DNA of 64,000 nt from Arcobacter porcinus (GTDB lineage Bacteria; Campylobacterota; Campylobacteria; Campylobacterales; Arcobacteraceae): assembly GCF_004299785.2 (NCBI RefSeq), contig NZ_CP036246.2:186001-250000 (forward strand). The letters run 5' to 3'. The position numbers and the translations under genes are program-made. This document shows positions 38,809 through 47,921 of the stretch, piece by piece (the stretch's first letter is position 1; each line of letters starts with the position of its first letter). Below the pieces are notes generated by a model, which did no database searches, was not told the origin of the DNA, and was given only the letters and a program-made list of their open reading frames with translations.

Positions 38809-40863
38809 ATGTCAGAAAATTTATTAATATCATTAAATGAATCGCAGAAAATTGCAGCCCAGCATATAGATGGACCACTTTTAATTCTTGCAGGTGCTGG
38901 AAGTGGAAAAACAAAAACTATTACAACAAGATTAGCATTCTTAATCTCTATTGGAATAGATCCAAAATCTATATTAACTCTTACATTTACAAATAAAGCA
39001 GCAAATGAGATGAGAGATAGAGCATTTGCAAATCTGGATACATCTAAATTAAATACTCCACCACTTTTATGTACATTTCATAAATTTGGACTACTTTTTT
39101 TGAAATTTCATATAAGTGAATTAAATAGAAAAAACAATTTTATAATAATCGATACAGATGATAAAAGAAGAGTTTTAAAAACTATAAACAAAGATATACC
39201 ATCTGCACTTCTAGGAAGTGAAATATCAAAATATAAAAACTCAATTCAAACACCAAATGAAGTAAAAGCACAAGCTCAAGGTAAATTATATACAGAAATA
39301 GCAGATATTTATGAAAAATATGAAGAGCATCTTTTAAAAAACAACCTTGTTGATTTTGATGATTTACTTTTATTACCTTATAAAATATTAAAAGATAATC
39401 CAAAAATAGCAGAGAATACAAGTAATAAATATCAATACATAATGGTAGATGAGTATCAAGATACAAATGAGTTACAATACAGACTTCTAAGATTGCTTTG
39501 TACAAATCACAACAATCTTTGTGTTGTTGGAGATGATGACCAATCAATTTATGGTTGGAGAGGTGCGACTATTAAAAATATTCTTAACTTTACAGAGCAT
39601 TTTTCTAATACAAAAGTTGTAAAACTTGAAGAAAATTATAGATCAACAGATACTATCTTATTTCACTCAAATGCTTTAATAGAACACAATAGAGACAGAC
39701 TTGGAAAAAAACTTGTTGGTACAAAAACAAAAGGTAGCTCAATAAAAGTATATGAATCACAAGATGAAAATGAAGAGACAAGAAAAATAATTGAAGATAT
39801 TAAAAAACTTATTTCAGAAGGTGAAAACCCAAATCATATAGCAATATTATTTAGAGTAAATGCTCTTTCAAGATCACTTGAAGAGGGGTTTAATAAAGCA
39901 GGATTAAACTATAAACTTGTTGGTGGGATGAAGTTCTATGAAAGAATAGAGATAAAAGATTTAATAGCATATTTTAGAATTCTTACAAATTTAAGTGATA
40001 ATTTTTCTGTAAAAAGAGTAATAAATAAACCAAAAAGAGGAATAGGTGCAACAACTATTGATAAGCTTGAAGCAAAGGCTGAAGAGTTAAATATATCAAT
40101 GTTTGAGATGATACAACAACTAAATTCAGATGATTTAAGTTTAGTTGTTGGTAAGAAAAATGCAAGAACAATAAAAGTTTTTGAAGCTTCGATTTTAGAT
40201 TTAAGAGAACTTATGAATGAATCAAAGATGAGGTTTCTTGATAGTTTTGAAGAGACATTTGATTATAGAGCTTCTTATGATAATTTACCAGATGGATTTG
40301 AAAGACAAGCAAATATAGATGAGTTTTATGGATATATTAGAGATTTTTTTATTCAAAATCCACATTTAGATTTAAAAGATTTTTTAAATGAGATTGCTTT
40401 AGAGAGCCAAAATGAAGAGTACACAAATGAAGCTGTTTCTATGATGAGTATTCATGCTTCAAAAGGTTTAGAATTTAAACATCTTTTTATAATTGGACTT
40501 GAAGAAGGATTTTTCCCAATAACTGGAGATGGAACAGATTTGGAAGAAGAGAGAAGATTGGGCTATGTTGCATTTACACGGGCTATGGATAATCTTACTT
40601 TATCTTTTGTACATTCAAGATTTTATAAAGGAAAAAGAGCTCAATTAAATAAGAGTAGATTTTTGGTTGAAAGTGGCTTAGTAAAAGGTAGTTTAGTCAT
40701 AGAAAGAACTTCAGGATTCAAAAAAGGTGATATGGTAAATCATAAAATTTTTGGTCAAGGAAGAGTTGAAAAAGCTGTAAATGCTGGTAAAGATTATAAA
40801 TTAACAATAAACTTTGGTGGACAAAAAAGAGATATTTTATCATCATTTGTAGAGAAAAATTAA
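38809..40863 (+). CDS. UvrD/Rep/PcrA-type DNA helicase
   Basis: A 684-residue superfamily 1A helicase. Walker A is AGAGSGKT (residues 28-35), motif II is VDEYQDTN, motif III is VVGDDDQSIYGWRGA, and motif V/VI are MSIHASKGLEFKHLFIIG and RRLGYVAFTRAM. The C-terminal tail GDMVNHKIFGQGRVEKAV is the PcrA/UvrD Tudor-like module that contacts RNA polymerase. It heads a run with truB, ispE and smpB. Confidence 0.93.
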   Translation: MSENLLISLNESQKIAAQHIDGPLLILAGAGSGKTKTITTRLAFLISIGIDPKSILTLTFTNKAANEMRDRAFANLDTSKLNTPPLLCTFHKFGLLFLKFHISELNRKNNFIIIDTDDKRRVLKTINKDIPSALLGSEISKYKNSIQTPNEVKAQAQGKLYTEIADIYEKYEEHLLKNNLVDFDDLLLLPYKILKDNPKIAENTSNKYQYIMVDEYQDTNELQYRLLRLLCTNHNNLCVVGDDDQSIYGWRGATIKNILNFTEHFSNTKVVKLEENYRSTDTILFHSNALIEHNRDRLGKKLVGTKTKGSSIKVYESQDENEETRKIIEDIKKLISEGENPNHIAILFRVNALSRSLEEGFNKAGLNYKLVGGMKFYERIEIKDLIAYFRILTNLSDNFSVKRVINKPKRGIGATTIDKLEAKAEELNISMFEMIQQLNSDDLSLVVGKKNARTIKVFEASILDLRELMNESKMRFLDSFEETFDYRASYDNLPDGFERQANIDEFYGYIRDFFIQNPHLDLKDFLNEIALESQNEEYTNEAVSMMSIHASKGLEFKHLFIIGLEEGFFPITGDGTDLEEERRLGYVAFTRAMDNLTLSFVHSRFYKGKRAQLNKSRFLVESGLVKGSLVIERTSGFKKGDMVNHKIFGQGRVEKAVNAGKDYKLTINFGGQKRDILSSFVEKN

Positions 40864-40872
40864 GGTTAAAAT

Positions 40873-41739
40873 TTGCAAAAAAGAGTTTATGAGAAATATG
40901 AATTAAATAAGCTATTTGTTGTAAATAAACCAATGTTTATTAGCTCAAATTTTTATTTAAATAAATTTAAGAGATTATATAAAAATAAAAAAGCAGGTTT
41001 TAGTGGAACTTTAGATCCTTTTGCAAAAGGTTGTTTAATTGTAGCATTTGGACAATATGCAAAGCTTTTTAAATATTTCAAAAAGACTCCAAAAAGATAT
41101 AAGGCTGTAATTTGGCTTGGAGTTAGTTCTGAATCTTTTGATATTGAAAGAGTTTATGATATAAAATTAGAAGAAAAATTAGAACAAAGTTTTATAGAAG
41201 AAGAGCTAAATAAGCTTGTAGGAGACTTGGAATATATTCCTCCAAAATTTTCAGCAAAAAGAGTAAATGGATTAAAAGCTTATGAATTGGCAAGAGAAGG
41301 TTTGGATTTTGAATTAGAAAAGTCTATAATGAAAGTTTATGATATAAAATTTTTAAAGTACAATCACCCTTTTATAAGTTTTGAAGCAAGTGTTAGTGAA
41401 GGTTCTTATATAAGATCTTTAGCTCAGATATTTTTAGAGAAAATTGAATGCACAGGAACTTTGTCATATTTAGAAAGATTAAGTGAAGGTGAATTTAAAT
41501 TTCAAAATCACAAAGAGTTAAATCCACTTGATTTTTTAGATTTAGAAAAAAATATATATACAGGAACTAAAGAGTGGTTGGATGTTGGAAGAAAGATATC
41601 TATTGATTATATTTTGAATAAAAAAGATGGAAAATATATAATAGAATTAGATGATTTCTTCTCAATAATTGAGATAAAAGATGAAGATGTAACTTATCTT
41701 TTAAATAAAATACCAAAACAAAAGGTAAATAATGACTAG
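40873..41739 (+). CDS. truB: tRNA pseudouridine-55 synthase TruB
   Basis: A 288-residue enzyme making pseudouridine 55 in tRNAs. GFSGTLDPFAKG holds the catalytic aspartate D48; KRYKAVIWLGV and IPPKFSAKRVNGLKAYELAREG follow as in the family, and GSYIRSLAQIF is the C-terminal motif. It starts at a TTG ten bases after the helicase gene. The last codons overlap ispE by eight bases. Confidence 0.93.
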   Translation: MQKRVYEKYELNKLFVVNKPMFISSNFYLNKFKRLYKNKKAGFSGTLDPFAKGCLIVAFGQYAKLFKYFKKTPKRYKAVIWLGVSSESFDIERVYDIKLEEKLEQSFIEEELNKLVGDLEYIPPKFSAKRVNGLKAYELAREGLDFELEKSIMKVYDIKFLKYNHPFISFEASVSEGSYIRSLAQIFLEKIECTGTLSYLERLSEGEFKFQNHKELNPLDFLDLEKNIYTGTKEWLDVGRKISIDYILNKKDGKYIIELDDFFSIIEIKDEDVTYLLNKIPKQKVNND

Positions 41740-42499
41740 AAAATCATATGCAAAAGTTAATATATTTCTTAAAATTGTTGGGAAAAGAGACTCTTATCAT
41801 CAAATTGCTTCAAGATTTGTACTAGTAAAAAATCTTTATGATGAGATTAGCTTTTTAAAAAAAGATGTAGATAGTTTTACATTAGAAGGAAATTTTTCTT
41901 GTTCATTAGAAAAAAATACAATTTATAAAGCTTATAAAGAGTTAGAAAAACATGAGAGTGTAAAAGAGTTTTTTAAAAAGAATATTGTAAAAATAGAAAA
42001 AAACATACCAGAATTTGCAGGACTTGGTGGTGGAAGTTCAAATTGTGCTTGTTTTTTAAATATGGTAAATGAAGTTTGTAATTTAAACTTAAGAAAAGAA
42101 GAACTTGCAAAAATAGCTTTAAAAATTGGTGCTGATGTTCCATTTTTTGTTTATGAATACAATAGTGCAAATGTTAGTGGAATTGGAGAGATAGTTGAAG
42201 AGTTTATTGAAGATAGTTTAGATATTGAAGTTATAACTCCAAAGATAGCTTGTGATACAGGACTTATATATAAAACCTTTAGGGATAAATTTTATAAAGA
42301 ACTTGATAAAGTTAAGGCTAAAGAGCTTTTTGATACAAATTCAAAAGATATATTAAAACAATATAATATTGAAGATGCAAATGATTTATATCTTCCAGCC
42401 TCTTTTTTAGAGAAAGATTTAAAAAATTTCGCAAAGAAAGATTGGTTTTTTAGTGGAAGTGGAAGTTCATTTTTTAGGATAAACAGTGGCAAAAATTAA
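41732..42499 (+). CDS. ispE: 4-diphosphocytidyl-2-C-methyl-D-erythritol kinase
   Basis: A 255-residue GHMP kinase of the MEP isoprenoid pathway. [19 protein letters not shown] is the substrate-binding start, and [21 protein letters not shown] is the ATP-binding glycine-rich motif. [12 protein letters not shown] at the C-terminus is the third GHMP motif. It overlaps both truB and smpB, so the three are translated in a coupled way. Confidence 0.94.
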   Translation: MTRKSYAKVNIFLKIVGKRDSYHQIASRFVLVKNLYDEISFLKKDVDSFTLEGNFSCSLEKNTIYKAYKELEKHESVKEFFKKNIVKIEKNIPEFAGLGGGSSNCACFLNMVNEVCNLNLRKEELAKIALKIGADVPFFVYEYNSANVSGIGEIVEEFIEDSLDIEVITPKIACDTGLIYKTFRDKFYKELDKVKAKELFDTNSKDILKQYNIEDANDLYLPASFLEKDLKNFAKKDWFFSGSGSSFFRINSGKN

Positions 42500-42959
42500 A
42501 GAAAAAAAGAATTTATCATTTAGGAATAAGAAAGCTTATTTTGATTTTACAATACTTGATACAGTTGAAGCTGGAATTATGCTTGAAGGAAGTGAAGTAA
42601 AAGCTATTCGAGAAGGAAGAGTAAATTTAAAAGACTCTTTTGTAAGAATAATAAAAAATGAAGCATTTTTATTAAATGCACATATATCACATTTAAGCAC
42701 AGCTCATGTTACTTATAGACCAGATGAAAGAAGAGCAAGAAAATTACTTTTACATAGAAAACAGATTAGTAAGATGTATGAAAAAGTAACAAAAGATGGA
42801 ATAACATTAGTTTGCACAAAATTATATTTTAATAGTAAAAATATGATTAAAGTAGAAGTTGCTACTGCTCAAGGTAAAAAACTTCACGATAAACGAGAAT
42901 CATTAAAAGAAAAAACTCTAAAAAGAGAGACTCAAATAGCATTAAAATCTTACAAATAA
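42486..42959 (+). CDS. smpB: SsrA-binding protein SmpB
   Basis: A 157-residue tmRNA partner in ribosome rescue. [39 protein letters not shown] cut here in the family order, and the C-terminal [18 protein letters not shown] tail, are standard. It starts with a GTG inside the end of ispE. The tmRNA gene itself was not found in this window. Confidence 0.95.
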   Translation: MAKIKEKKNLSFRNKKAYFDFTILDTVEAGIMLEGSEVKAIREGRVNLKDSFVRIIKNEAFLLNAHISHLSTAHVTYRPDERRARKLLLHRKQISKMYEKVTKDGITLVCTKLYFNSKNMIKVEVATAQGKKLHDKRESLKEKTLKRETQIALKSYK

Positions 42960-42978
42960 GATAATATTTATCTTTATT
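42958..42978 (+). terminator. Terminator hairpin after smpB
   Basis: AAGATAA (42958-42964) pairs with TTATCTT (42968-42974), followed by TATT. The stem is short and AT-rich, so this is a weak call, but it separates the truB-ispE-smpB run from the cbb3 operon. Confidence 0.4.
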
Positions 42979-43024
42979 AAATGCTATTCATTTGCTTCAA
43001 ATCGTTAATTAATTGTTAATTTTT

Positions 43025-43053
43025 TTGTTCCTTTTAAGTTTCTCTTAGATAAT
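43025..43053 (+). promoter_or_regulatory. Candidate promoter of the cbb3 oxidase operon
   Basis: TTGTTC (43025-43030) and GATAAT (43048-43053) are 17 bases apart in the 150-base gap before ccoN. No FNR-type TTGAT-N4-ATCAA box was seen. The match is modest. Confidence 0.35.
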
Positions 43054-43111
43054 ATTTTGACTAATGAGTGACATATTGTGACTTGTATATAAATTTTGTA
43101 GGAGGAAATTG

Positions 43112-44581
43112 ATGCAAAACAGTGCACATATTGAGTATGACTACTCTGTTGCTAAGTGTTTTACATTTGCGACAATCTTGTTTGGTATCATTGGTATGAC
43201 AGTTGGTGTTGTACTTGCTTTTCAATTAGCTTTTCCAGAGCTAAATTACTTAGCAGGAGAGTATGGTACATTTGGTAGATTAAGACCATTACATACAAAT
43301 GGAGTTGCATTTGGATTTACATTAAGTGGTATTTTTGCAGGATGGTACTATATCTCTCAAAGAGTTTTAAAAGTATCATTAAAAGAGTCACCTTTTTTAA
43401 TGTTTATTGCTAAATTACACTTTTGGTTATATTTTATAACAATTCTTTTAGCTGTTGTTACTCTATTTATGGGTATTACAACTTCAAAAGAGTATGCTGA
43501 ATTAGAGTGGCCTTTAGATATTTTAGTTGTTGTTTGGTGGGTATTATGGGGTATTTCTATATTCGGAATTATTGGAATTAGAAGAGAAAGAACTCTATAT
43601 ATTTCTATTTGGTATTTTATAGGTACATTTATTGCAATTGCAATGTTATATCTATTTAATAACATGGAAGTTCCAACATATTTTGCTTCAGGTGGATATG
43701 GTTCATGGATTCACTCTGTATCTATGTATTCAGGTACAAATGATGCTATTGTTCAATGGTGGTATGGACATAATGCTGTTGCATTCGTATTTACTACTCC
43801 AATTATTGCATTAATTTATTACTTCTTACCAAAAGAATCAGGACAAAATATTTATTCTTATAAATTATCAATCTTAGCATTCTGGGGATTATTATTTGTA
43901 TATTTATGGGCTGGTGGACACCACCTTATTTATTCAACTGTTCCAGATTGGATGCAAACTATGGGTTCTGTAATGTCAGTTGTTTTAATTTTACCATCAT
44001 GGGGATCTGCAATTAATATGCTTTTAACTATGAAAGGTGAGTGGAATCAGTTACAATCTAATACAGTAATTAAATTTATGATATTAGCTTCAACATTCTA
44101 TATGTTAACAACACTTGAAGGACCAATTCAATCAATTAAATCTGTTAATGCTATTGCACACTTTACAGATTGGATTCCAGGACACGTACATGATGCTGTT
44201 TTAGGTTGGTTAGTGTTTATGATTATGGCAGCATTATTTCATATGGTTCCAAGAATGTATAAAAGAGAGTTATACTCTAAATCATTAATGGAGACACAAT
44301 TCTGGTTACAAACTGTTGGTATTATCCTTTACTTTACATCTATGTGGATTGCAGGTATTACTCAAGGTATGATGTGGAGAGCTTATGATGAGTATGGTTC
44401 ATTAGTTTATTCATTTATTGATACAGTTACAGTATTACATCCATACTATACAATAAGAGCGGTTGGTGGGTTAATGTACTTAATTGGATTCTTTATGTTC
44501 GCATACAATATCTATAAAACAATTAGATGTGGTAGAGTTTTAGATAAAGAACCAGCAAATGCAACTCCAGTAGCTGCTTAA
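43112..44581 (+). CDS. ccoN: cbb3-type cytochrome c oxidase subunit I
   Basis: A 489-residue integral membrane catalytic subunit with about twelve helices that carries heme b and the heme b3-CuB centre. RPLHTNGVAFGF has a low-spin heme histidine, WWYGHNAVAF the CuB/cross-link region, and AGGHHLIYSTVPDWMQ the pair of CuB histidines; HVHDAVLGWLVF carries the remaining axial histidines. The ATG at 43112 with AGGAGG upstream is preferred to the TTG one codon earlier. It is the first gene of the operon. Confidence 0.96.
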   Translation: MQNSAHIEYDYSVAKCFTFATILFGIIGMTVGVVLAFQLAFPELNYLAGEYGTFGRLRPLHTNGVAFGFTLSGIFAGWYYISQRVLKVSLKESPFLMFIAKLHFWLYFITILLAVVTLFMGITTSKEYAELEWPLDILVVVWWVLWGISIFGIIGIRRERTLYISIWYFIGTFIAIAMLYLFNNMEVPTYFASGGYGSWIHSVSMYSGTNDAIVQWWYGHNAVAFVFTTPIIALIYYFLPKESGQNIYSYKLSILAFWGLLFVYLWAGGHHLIYSTVPDWMQTMGSVMSVVLILPSWGSAINMLLTMKGEWNQLQSNTVIKFMILASTFYMLTTLEGPIQSIKSVNAIAHFTDWIPGHVHDAVLGWLVFMIMAALFHMVPRMYKRELYSKSLMETQFWLQTVGIILYFTSMWIAGITQGMMWRAYDEYGSLVYSFIDTVTVLHPYYTIRAVGGLMYLIGFFMFAYNIYKTIRCGRVLDKEPANATPVAA

Positions 44582-44596
44582 GAGAAAGGAGAAAAA

Positions 44597-45262
44597 ATGT
44601 TTCATTGGTTAGAACAAAGACCGTTTTTCTTTGCGGTAATGGTATTTATATTTGTTGCATTTGCAGGAATTATCGAGGCAATTCCTGATTTTGCAAAGCA
44701 GAGTCGTCCAACAGTTGGGACTAAACCTTATTCAGTATTAGAGCTTGCAGGTAGACATGTATATATTAAAGATTCATGTAATGCTTGTCACTCACAGTTA
44801 ATTAGACCATTTAAAGCTGAAACTGATAGATATGGTATGTACTCTTTATCTGGAGAATATGCTTATGATAGACCATTCTTATGGGGATCAAAAAGAACAG
44901 GACCAGATTTAATGAGAGTAGGAAACTATAGAACTACAGATTGGCATGAAAATCATATGTGGGATCCTAAAGCAGTTGTACCTGGAAGTATTATGCCAGC
45001 TTATAGACATCACTTTACGAATATTGCAGATTTAGAAACTGCATATGCTGAAGCTGTTACAATTAAAAAAGTATTTAATACACCTTATGATCAAGAAGGT
45101 ATGCCAACTCTTGGTACTTGGGAAGAAGCAAAAGCTAATATGTTAGCTGAGGCTCAAGAGATTGCAAGTGGTATGAAAAATGAAAATGTAAAACAAGCTG
45201 TTGCAAATGGTGAGATTCCTGAAATTGTTGCATTAATTGCATATTTAAATTCTTTAAAATAG
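44597..45262 (+). CDS. ccoO: cbb3-type oxidase subunit II (monoheme cytochrome c)
   Basis: A 221-residue membrane-anchored cytochrome c. The N-terminal helix lies at residues about 10-28, and the single heme site is CNACH (C61, C64, H65). GPDLMRVGNYRTTDWHENHMWDP and SIMPAYRHHF, with the distal methionine ligand, match CcoO. It passes electrons from CcoP to CcoN. AGAAAGGAG lies before its ATG. Confidence 0.95.
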   Translation: MFHWLEQRPFFFAVMVFIFVAFAGIIEAIPDFAKQSRPTVGTKPYSVLELAGRHVYIKDSCNACHSQLIRPFKAETDRYGMYSLSGEYAYDRPFLWGSKRTGPDLMRVGNYRTTDWHENHMWDPKAVVPGSIMPAYRHHFTNIADLETAYAEAVTIKKVFNTPYDQEGMPTLGTWEEAKANMLAEAQEIASGMKNENVKQAVANGEIPEIVALIAYLNSLK

Positions 45263-45271
45263 AGGTTTATT

Positions 45272-45496
45272 ATGGAATATGAAACACTAATGACGATTCA
45301 GGGATATGCTAAATTCTTTTTTGTTTTGATTGTATTTATTCTTTTTTACTCTTATGCATATTCAATATACAAAAGAGATAAAAAAGGAGAGAGAGATTTT
45401 GAAAAGTATTCTAAGCTTGTACACGATGATTCTAGTGTTTCAGAACCTCTTGAAAAAAGAGAAAAAGAAAAAGATATAGGTAATAAGGAGAAATAA
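45272..45496 (+). CDS. ccoQ: cbb3-type oxidase subunit CcoQ
   Basis: A 74-residue small membrane subunit. One helix (FFFVLIVFILFYSYAYSIY) is followed by a charged cytosolic tail. CcoQ stabilises the cbb3 complex. The place between ccoO and ccoP and the size decide the assignment; sequence conservation in this subunit is low. Confidence 0.85.
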   Translation: MEYETLMTIQGYAKFFFVLIVFILFYSYAYSIYKRDKKGERDFEKYSKLVHDDSSVSEPLEKREKEKDIGNKEK

Positions 45497-45497
45497 C

Positions 45498-46388
45498 ATG
45501 AAATCTATGGTTATAGGTGGAATAATTCTTATCATCGCATTAATGGCAGGAACTTACTTTGTTGCAGGTGATGCTTTTGATACAGGTGATTATATTAATA
45601 CATTAACGTTTTTAGGTGCAGCTGCTATTATTACAATTAGTACATTTGCTGTTTTAAAATATGTTAATCAAATGAAAAATGATAAAGCAGGTGGTGAATT
45701 AGCCGATGAAAACTGGGATGGAATTGGAGAATATAAAAATCCTATTCCAGTAGGATGGGGAATTGCTTATATAGGTGTAATTCTTTGGATGTTCTGGTAT
45801 CTTCTTTTTGGTTATCCAACAAATGGATTTTCACAAATTGGTCAATGGAATGAAGAGACAATAGATTATAATGCTAAATTCGAACAAAAATGGCTAAATG
45901 CAGATGAAGCAACATTAAATGCAATGGGACAATCACTATTCTTAGTACAATGTGCACCTTGTCATGGTGTTGATGCAGAAGGTATTGATGGAAAAGCTCA
46001 AAACTTAACAAAAAGAATGAGCAAAGAACAAGTAGAATATACAATTAGAAATGGTTCTAACTATTTAACAAGTGCTTATCCAGGTGGAATGCCTCCAATG
46101 ATGTTACAAGAAGATAAAGATATTTCTGAAGTATCAATTTATGTAGCAAATGGATTTAAAGGTGAGCAACCAGCAGCTTATGCAACTTGTGCTGCTTGTC
46201 ATGGTGATAATGGAGAAGGTATGCCTTTTGTTGGACCAAACATTAAAACTTATAGTGATGATGTGGTTCTTGCTGTACTAAAAGATGGTAAAAAAGGTCT
46301 TATAGGACATATGCCAAGCTTTAATGAGAGATTAAACGAAACTCAAGAAAAAGCTTTAGCTTCATTTATTAGAAGTATAGGAGAATAA
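45498..46388 (+). CDS. ccoP: cbb3-type oxidase subunit III (diheme cytochrome c)
   Basis: A 296-residue membrane-anchored diheme cytochrome c. Two N-terminal helices are followed by the conserved WDGIGEYKNPIPVGWG segment and two heme sites, CAPCH (C152, C155, H156) and CAACH (C231, C234, H235). Each site has a later methionine-containing segment (GGMPPMM, GHMPSF) for axial ligation. It receives electrons from soluble cytochrome c or the bc1 complex. Confidence 0.95.
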   Translation: MKSMVIGGIILIIALMAGTYFVAGDAFDTGDYINTLTFLGAAAIITISTFAVLKYVNQMKNDKAGGELADENWDGIGEYKNPIPVGWGIAYIGVILWMFWYLLFGYPTNGFSQIGQWNEETIDYNAKFEQKWLNADEATLNAMGQSLFLVQCAPCHGVDAEGIDGKAQNLTKRMSKEQVEYTIRNGSNYLTSAYPGGMPPMMLQEDKDISEVSIYVANGFKGEQPAAYATCAACHGDNGEGMPFVGPNIKTYSDDVVLAVLKDGKKGLIGHMPSFNERLNETQEKALASFIRSIGE

Positions 46389-46390
46389 TA

Positions 46391-46636
46391 ATGTCAAATA
46401 ATACACAAATGAATGAAAATGAAAGAGGAATCTTTAAATTACATGGAATTACGGGTATGTTAATAGCAGTTGTACTGCTTTTAACTATTCTTGTAGTTTT
46501 AGTATTTAATGGAATCTTAGTTCAACAAAGAGAAGCTACAAATGCTTACTCTATTAATCAAGACTTAAATGCTATTAAAGCAAATAGTAAAGAAAATTAT
46601 AAACATTACCAAATTGGTAATACAACTAAGGAGTAG
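46391..46636 (+). CDS. DUF4006 small membrane protein
   Basis: An 81-residue protein with one transmembrane helix (GMLIAVVLLLTILVVLVFNGIL) flanked by polar ends. Its start, ERGIFKLHGITGMLI, resembles the DUF4006 family that follows ccoP in Campylobacterota. It is probably an accessory or assembly factor for the oxidase. No direct functional evidence is visible. Confidence 0.75.
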   Translation: MSNNTQMNENERGIFKLHGITGMLIAVVLLLTILVVLVFNGILVQQREATNAYSINQDLNAIKANSKENYKHYQIGNTTKE

Positions 46637-46639
46637 AAT

Positions 46640-46732
46640 ATGGATAAAATAATTACTATTTTACTAGTAGCTTCAGCTCTTCTAACAATATATCTTTCAT
46701 ACTTTGATTCAACAAAAGTATTTGTTGGTTAA
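46640..46732 (+). CDS. 30-residue membrane peptide in the cbb3 operon
   Basis: A tiny ORF with ATG at 46640 (AAGGAGTAG upstream) and TAA at 46730-46732, placed directly against the next ATG at 46733. The peptide (MDKIITILLVASALLTIYLS, then a short YFDSTKVFVG tail) is a single hydrophobic helix with a polar end. A good ribosome-binding site, exact packing between neighbours and the membrane-helix composition support translation. It may be a small oxidase subunit or assembly peptide, such as those known in other cbb3 systems. Function is inferred only. Confidence 0.65.
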   Translation: MDKIITILLVASALLTIYLSYFDSTKVFVG

Positions 46733-47359
46733 ATGAGAAATATAAATAATCTAAAAGTAGGAGTGATTTTTTCACTTCTACTTTTTTTATATACAAACGG
46801 TTTTGCTCAAAATTTTTTATTAAGTGATGATTTAATTGATATTAGAGCAAAAGAGAAGATTTTACAAATGGGTAATGAAGTAAAATCAAAATTAGGTGTG
46901 AATATCTATTTGGATTCAAAAGTTGATTTAAATATTGATCCAAAACTTCCTACAAAAGATAGATTAGAGCATATAAAAAAATATGAAGATAATATTTTAA
47001 AAAATTTAGAACAACCTTATGTTTTATTAACAATTGCAATGGAACAGATACATGTTAACTTATATTTTAGTGATAGTTTAAAAAATATAATAGATAAAGA
47101 TGATATTTTAAATGGTTATGTAGTACCACTTTTAGTTTCAAAAGATAAAAATACATTAGCTTCAAAAGTTAGTGCTGCTACATTAAATGGATATGCGGAA
47201 ATAGCAGATACATTAGCTGAGTCACAAAAAATAAAACTTGAAAGCAGTATTGGTAGTGAAGGAAAAGTATCAAGCGCTATTTGGAGAGTATTTATCTATT
47301 TCTTGGTTATTTCAGGTTTGTTAGCATATACTTATGCAGTTTTAAGAAAGAGAAAATAA
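46733..47359 (+). CDS. Membrane-anchored periplasmic protein of unknown function
   Basis: A 208-residue protein with an N-terminal signal sequence (VGVIFSLLLFLYTNGFAQ), a periplasmic domain and a C-terminal transmembrane helix with RKRK at the end, so it is probably anchored in the inner membrane with the domain outside. The middle part (QMGNEVKSKLGVNIYLDSK, then PYVLLTIAMEQIHVNLYFS) has the alternation expected of a TPM-like alpha/beta domain, but this is tentative. It lies between cbb3 genes and a CcoH/FixH-like gene. A terminator-like hairpin is inside its signal peptide codons. Confidence 0.7.
   Translation: MRNINNLKVGVIFSLLLFLYTNGFAQNFLLSDDLIDIRAKEKILQMGNEVKSKLGVNIYLDSKVDLNIDPKLPTKDRLEHIKKYEDNILKNLEQPYVLLTIAMEQIHVNLYFSDSLKNIIDKDDILNGYVVPLLVSKDKNTLASKVSAATLNGYAEIADTLAESQKIKLESSIGSEGKVSSAIWRVFIYFLVISGLLAYTYAVLRKRK
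46753..46788 (+). terminator. Intrinsic-terminator-like hairpin inside a coding region
   Basis: Bases 46753-46766 pair with 46772-46785 in a 14-bp stem (one G-U pair) around a five-T loop, and the right arm runs into a seven-T tract (46782-46788). This is the strongest terminator shape in the window, yet it lies 20 bases inside the ORF at 46733. It could end or attenuate the ccoNOQP transcript before the last two genes. Confidence 0.6.
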
Positions 47360-47360
47360 T

Positions 47361-47921
47361 ATGAAAAAAAGAAATTATTGGCCACTATTTTTTATTGCAA
47401 TATTTGGTTTTACTGTTTATATGATTATTTGGACAATAACACAAGCTTTAAATTCGCCTGTTATTGAAGATAGAAGCTTTATGCAAAAATATCAATATGT
47501 TGATGAAAACTATAATGAAATAATGAATGCAAATCTAGATTTCCTAGAAAAGTATAAATTAGAACTTAATTTAAATGGTAAAATCTTTCCTCTTACAACA
47601 GAAGATATAAAATTTGGACAAAGAGTTATAGAAAAATATTCACAACATAAAGATAATTTAAATATAGGTGAGAATAGTATTAATTTAACAGTTATAGATA
47701 TGAATAGTAATAAATCTACACCTATTAGTTTTGATATTCTTATTACAAAAACTATGACAAATGAGAATGATATAGAGTTAAACTCTAAAAATTTCGAAGA
47801 AGATAATGGCATTTATAGTTCAAAATTTAATATAAATGAAAAAACAAACTGGATAATAACAGGAAAAATAAAAACTGAAGATAAAGAAGGGTATATTTTT
47901 ATAAAGACAAATGCAAGATAA
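47361..47921 (+). CDS. CcoH/FixH-like cbb3 assembly protein
   Basis: A 186-residue protein with one N-terminal transmembrane helix (WPLFFIAIFGFTVYMIIWTI) and a periplasmic part. The start NYWPLFFIAIFG and the following segment with PVIEDRSFMQKYQYVDENYNE resemble FixH/CcoH proteins, which help assemble the copper-containing cbb3 oxidase. It starts one base after the previous stop. Its 3' end overlaps the AddB-type nuclease gene by 11 bases. Confidence 0.7.
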   Translation: MKKRNYWPLFFIAIFGFTVYMIIWTITQALNSPVIEDRSFMQKYQYVDENYNEIMNANLDFLEKYKLELNLNGKIFPLTTEDIKFGQRVIEKYSQHKDNLNIGENSINLTVIDMNSNKSTPISFDILITKTMTNENDIELNSKNFEEDNGIYSSKFNINEKTNWIITGKIKTEDKEGYIFIKTNAR

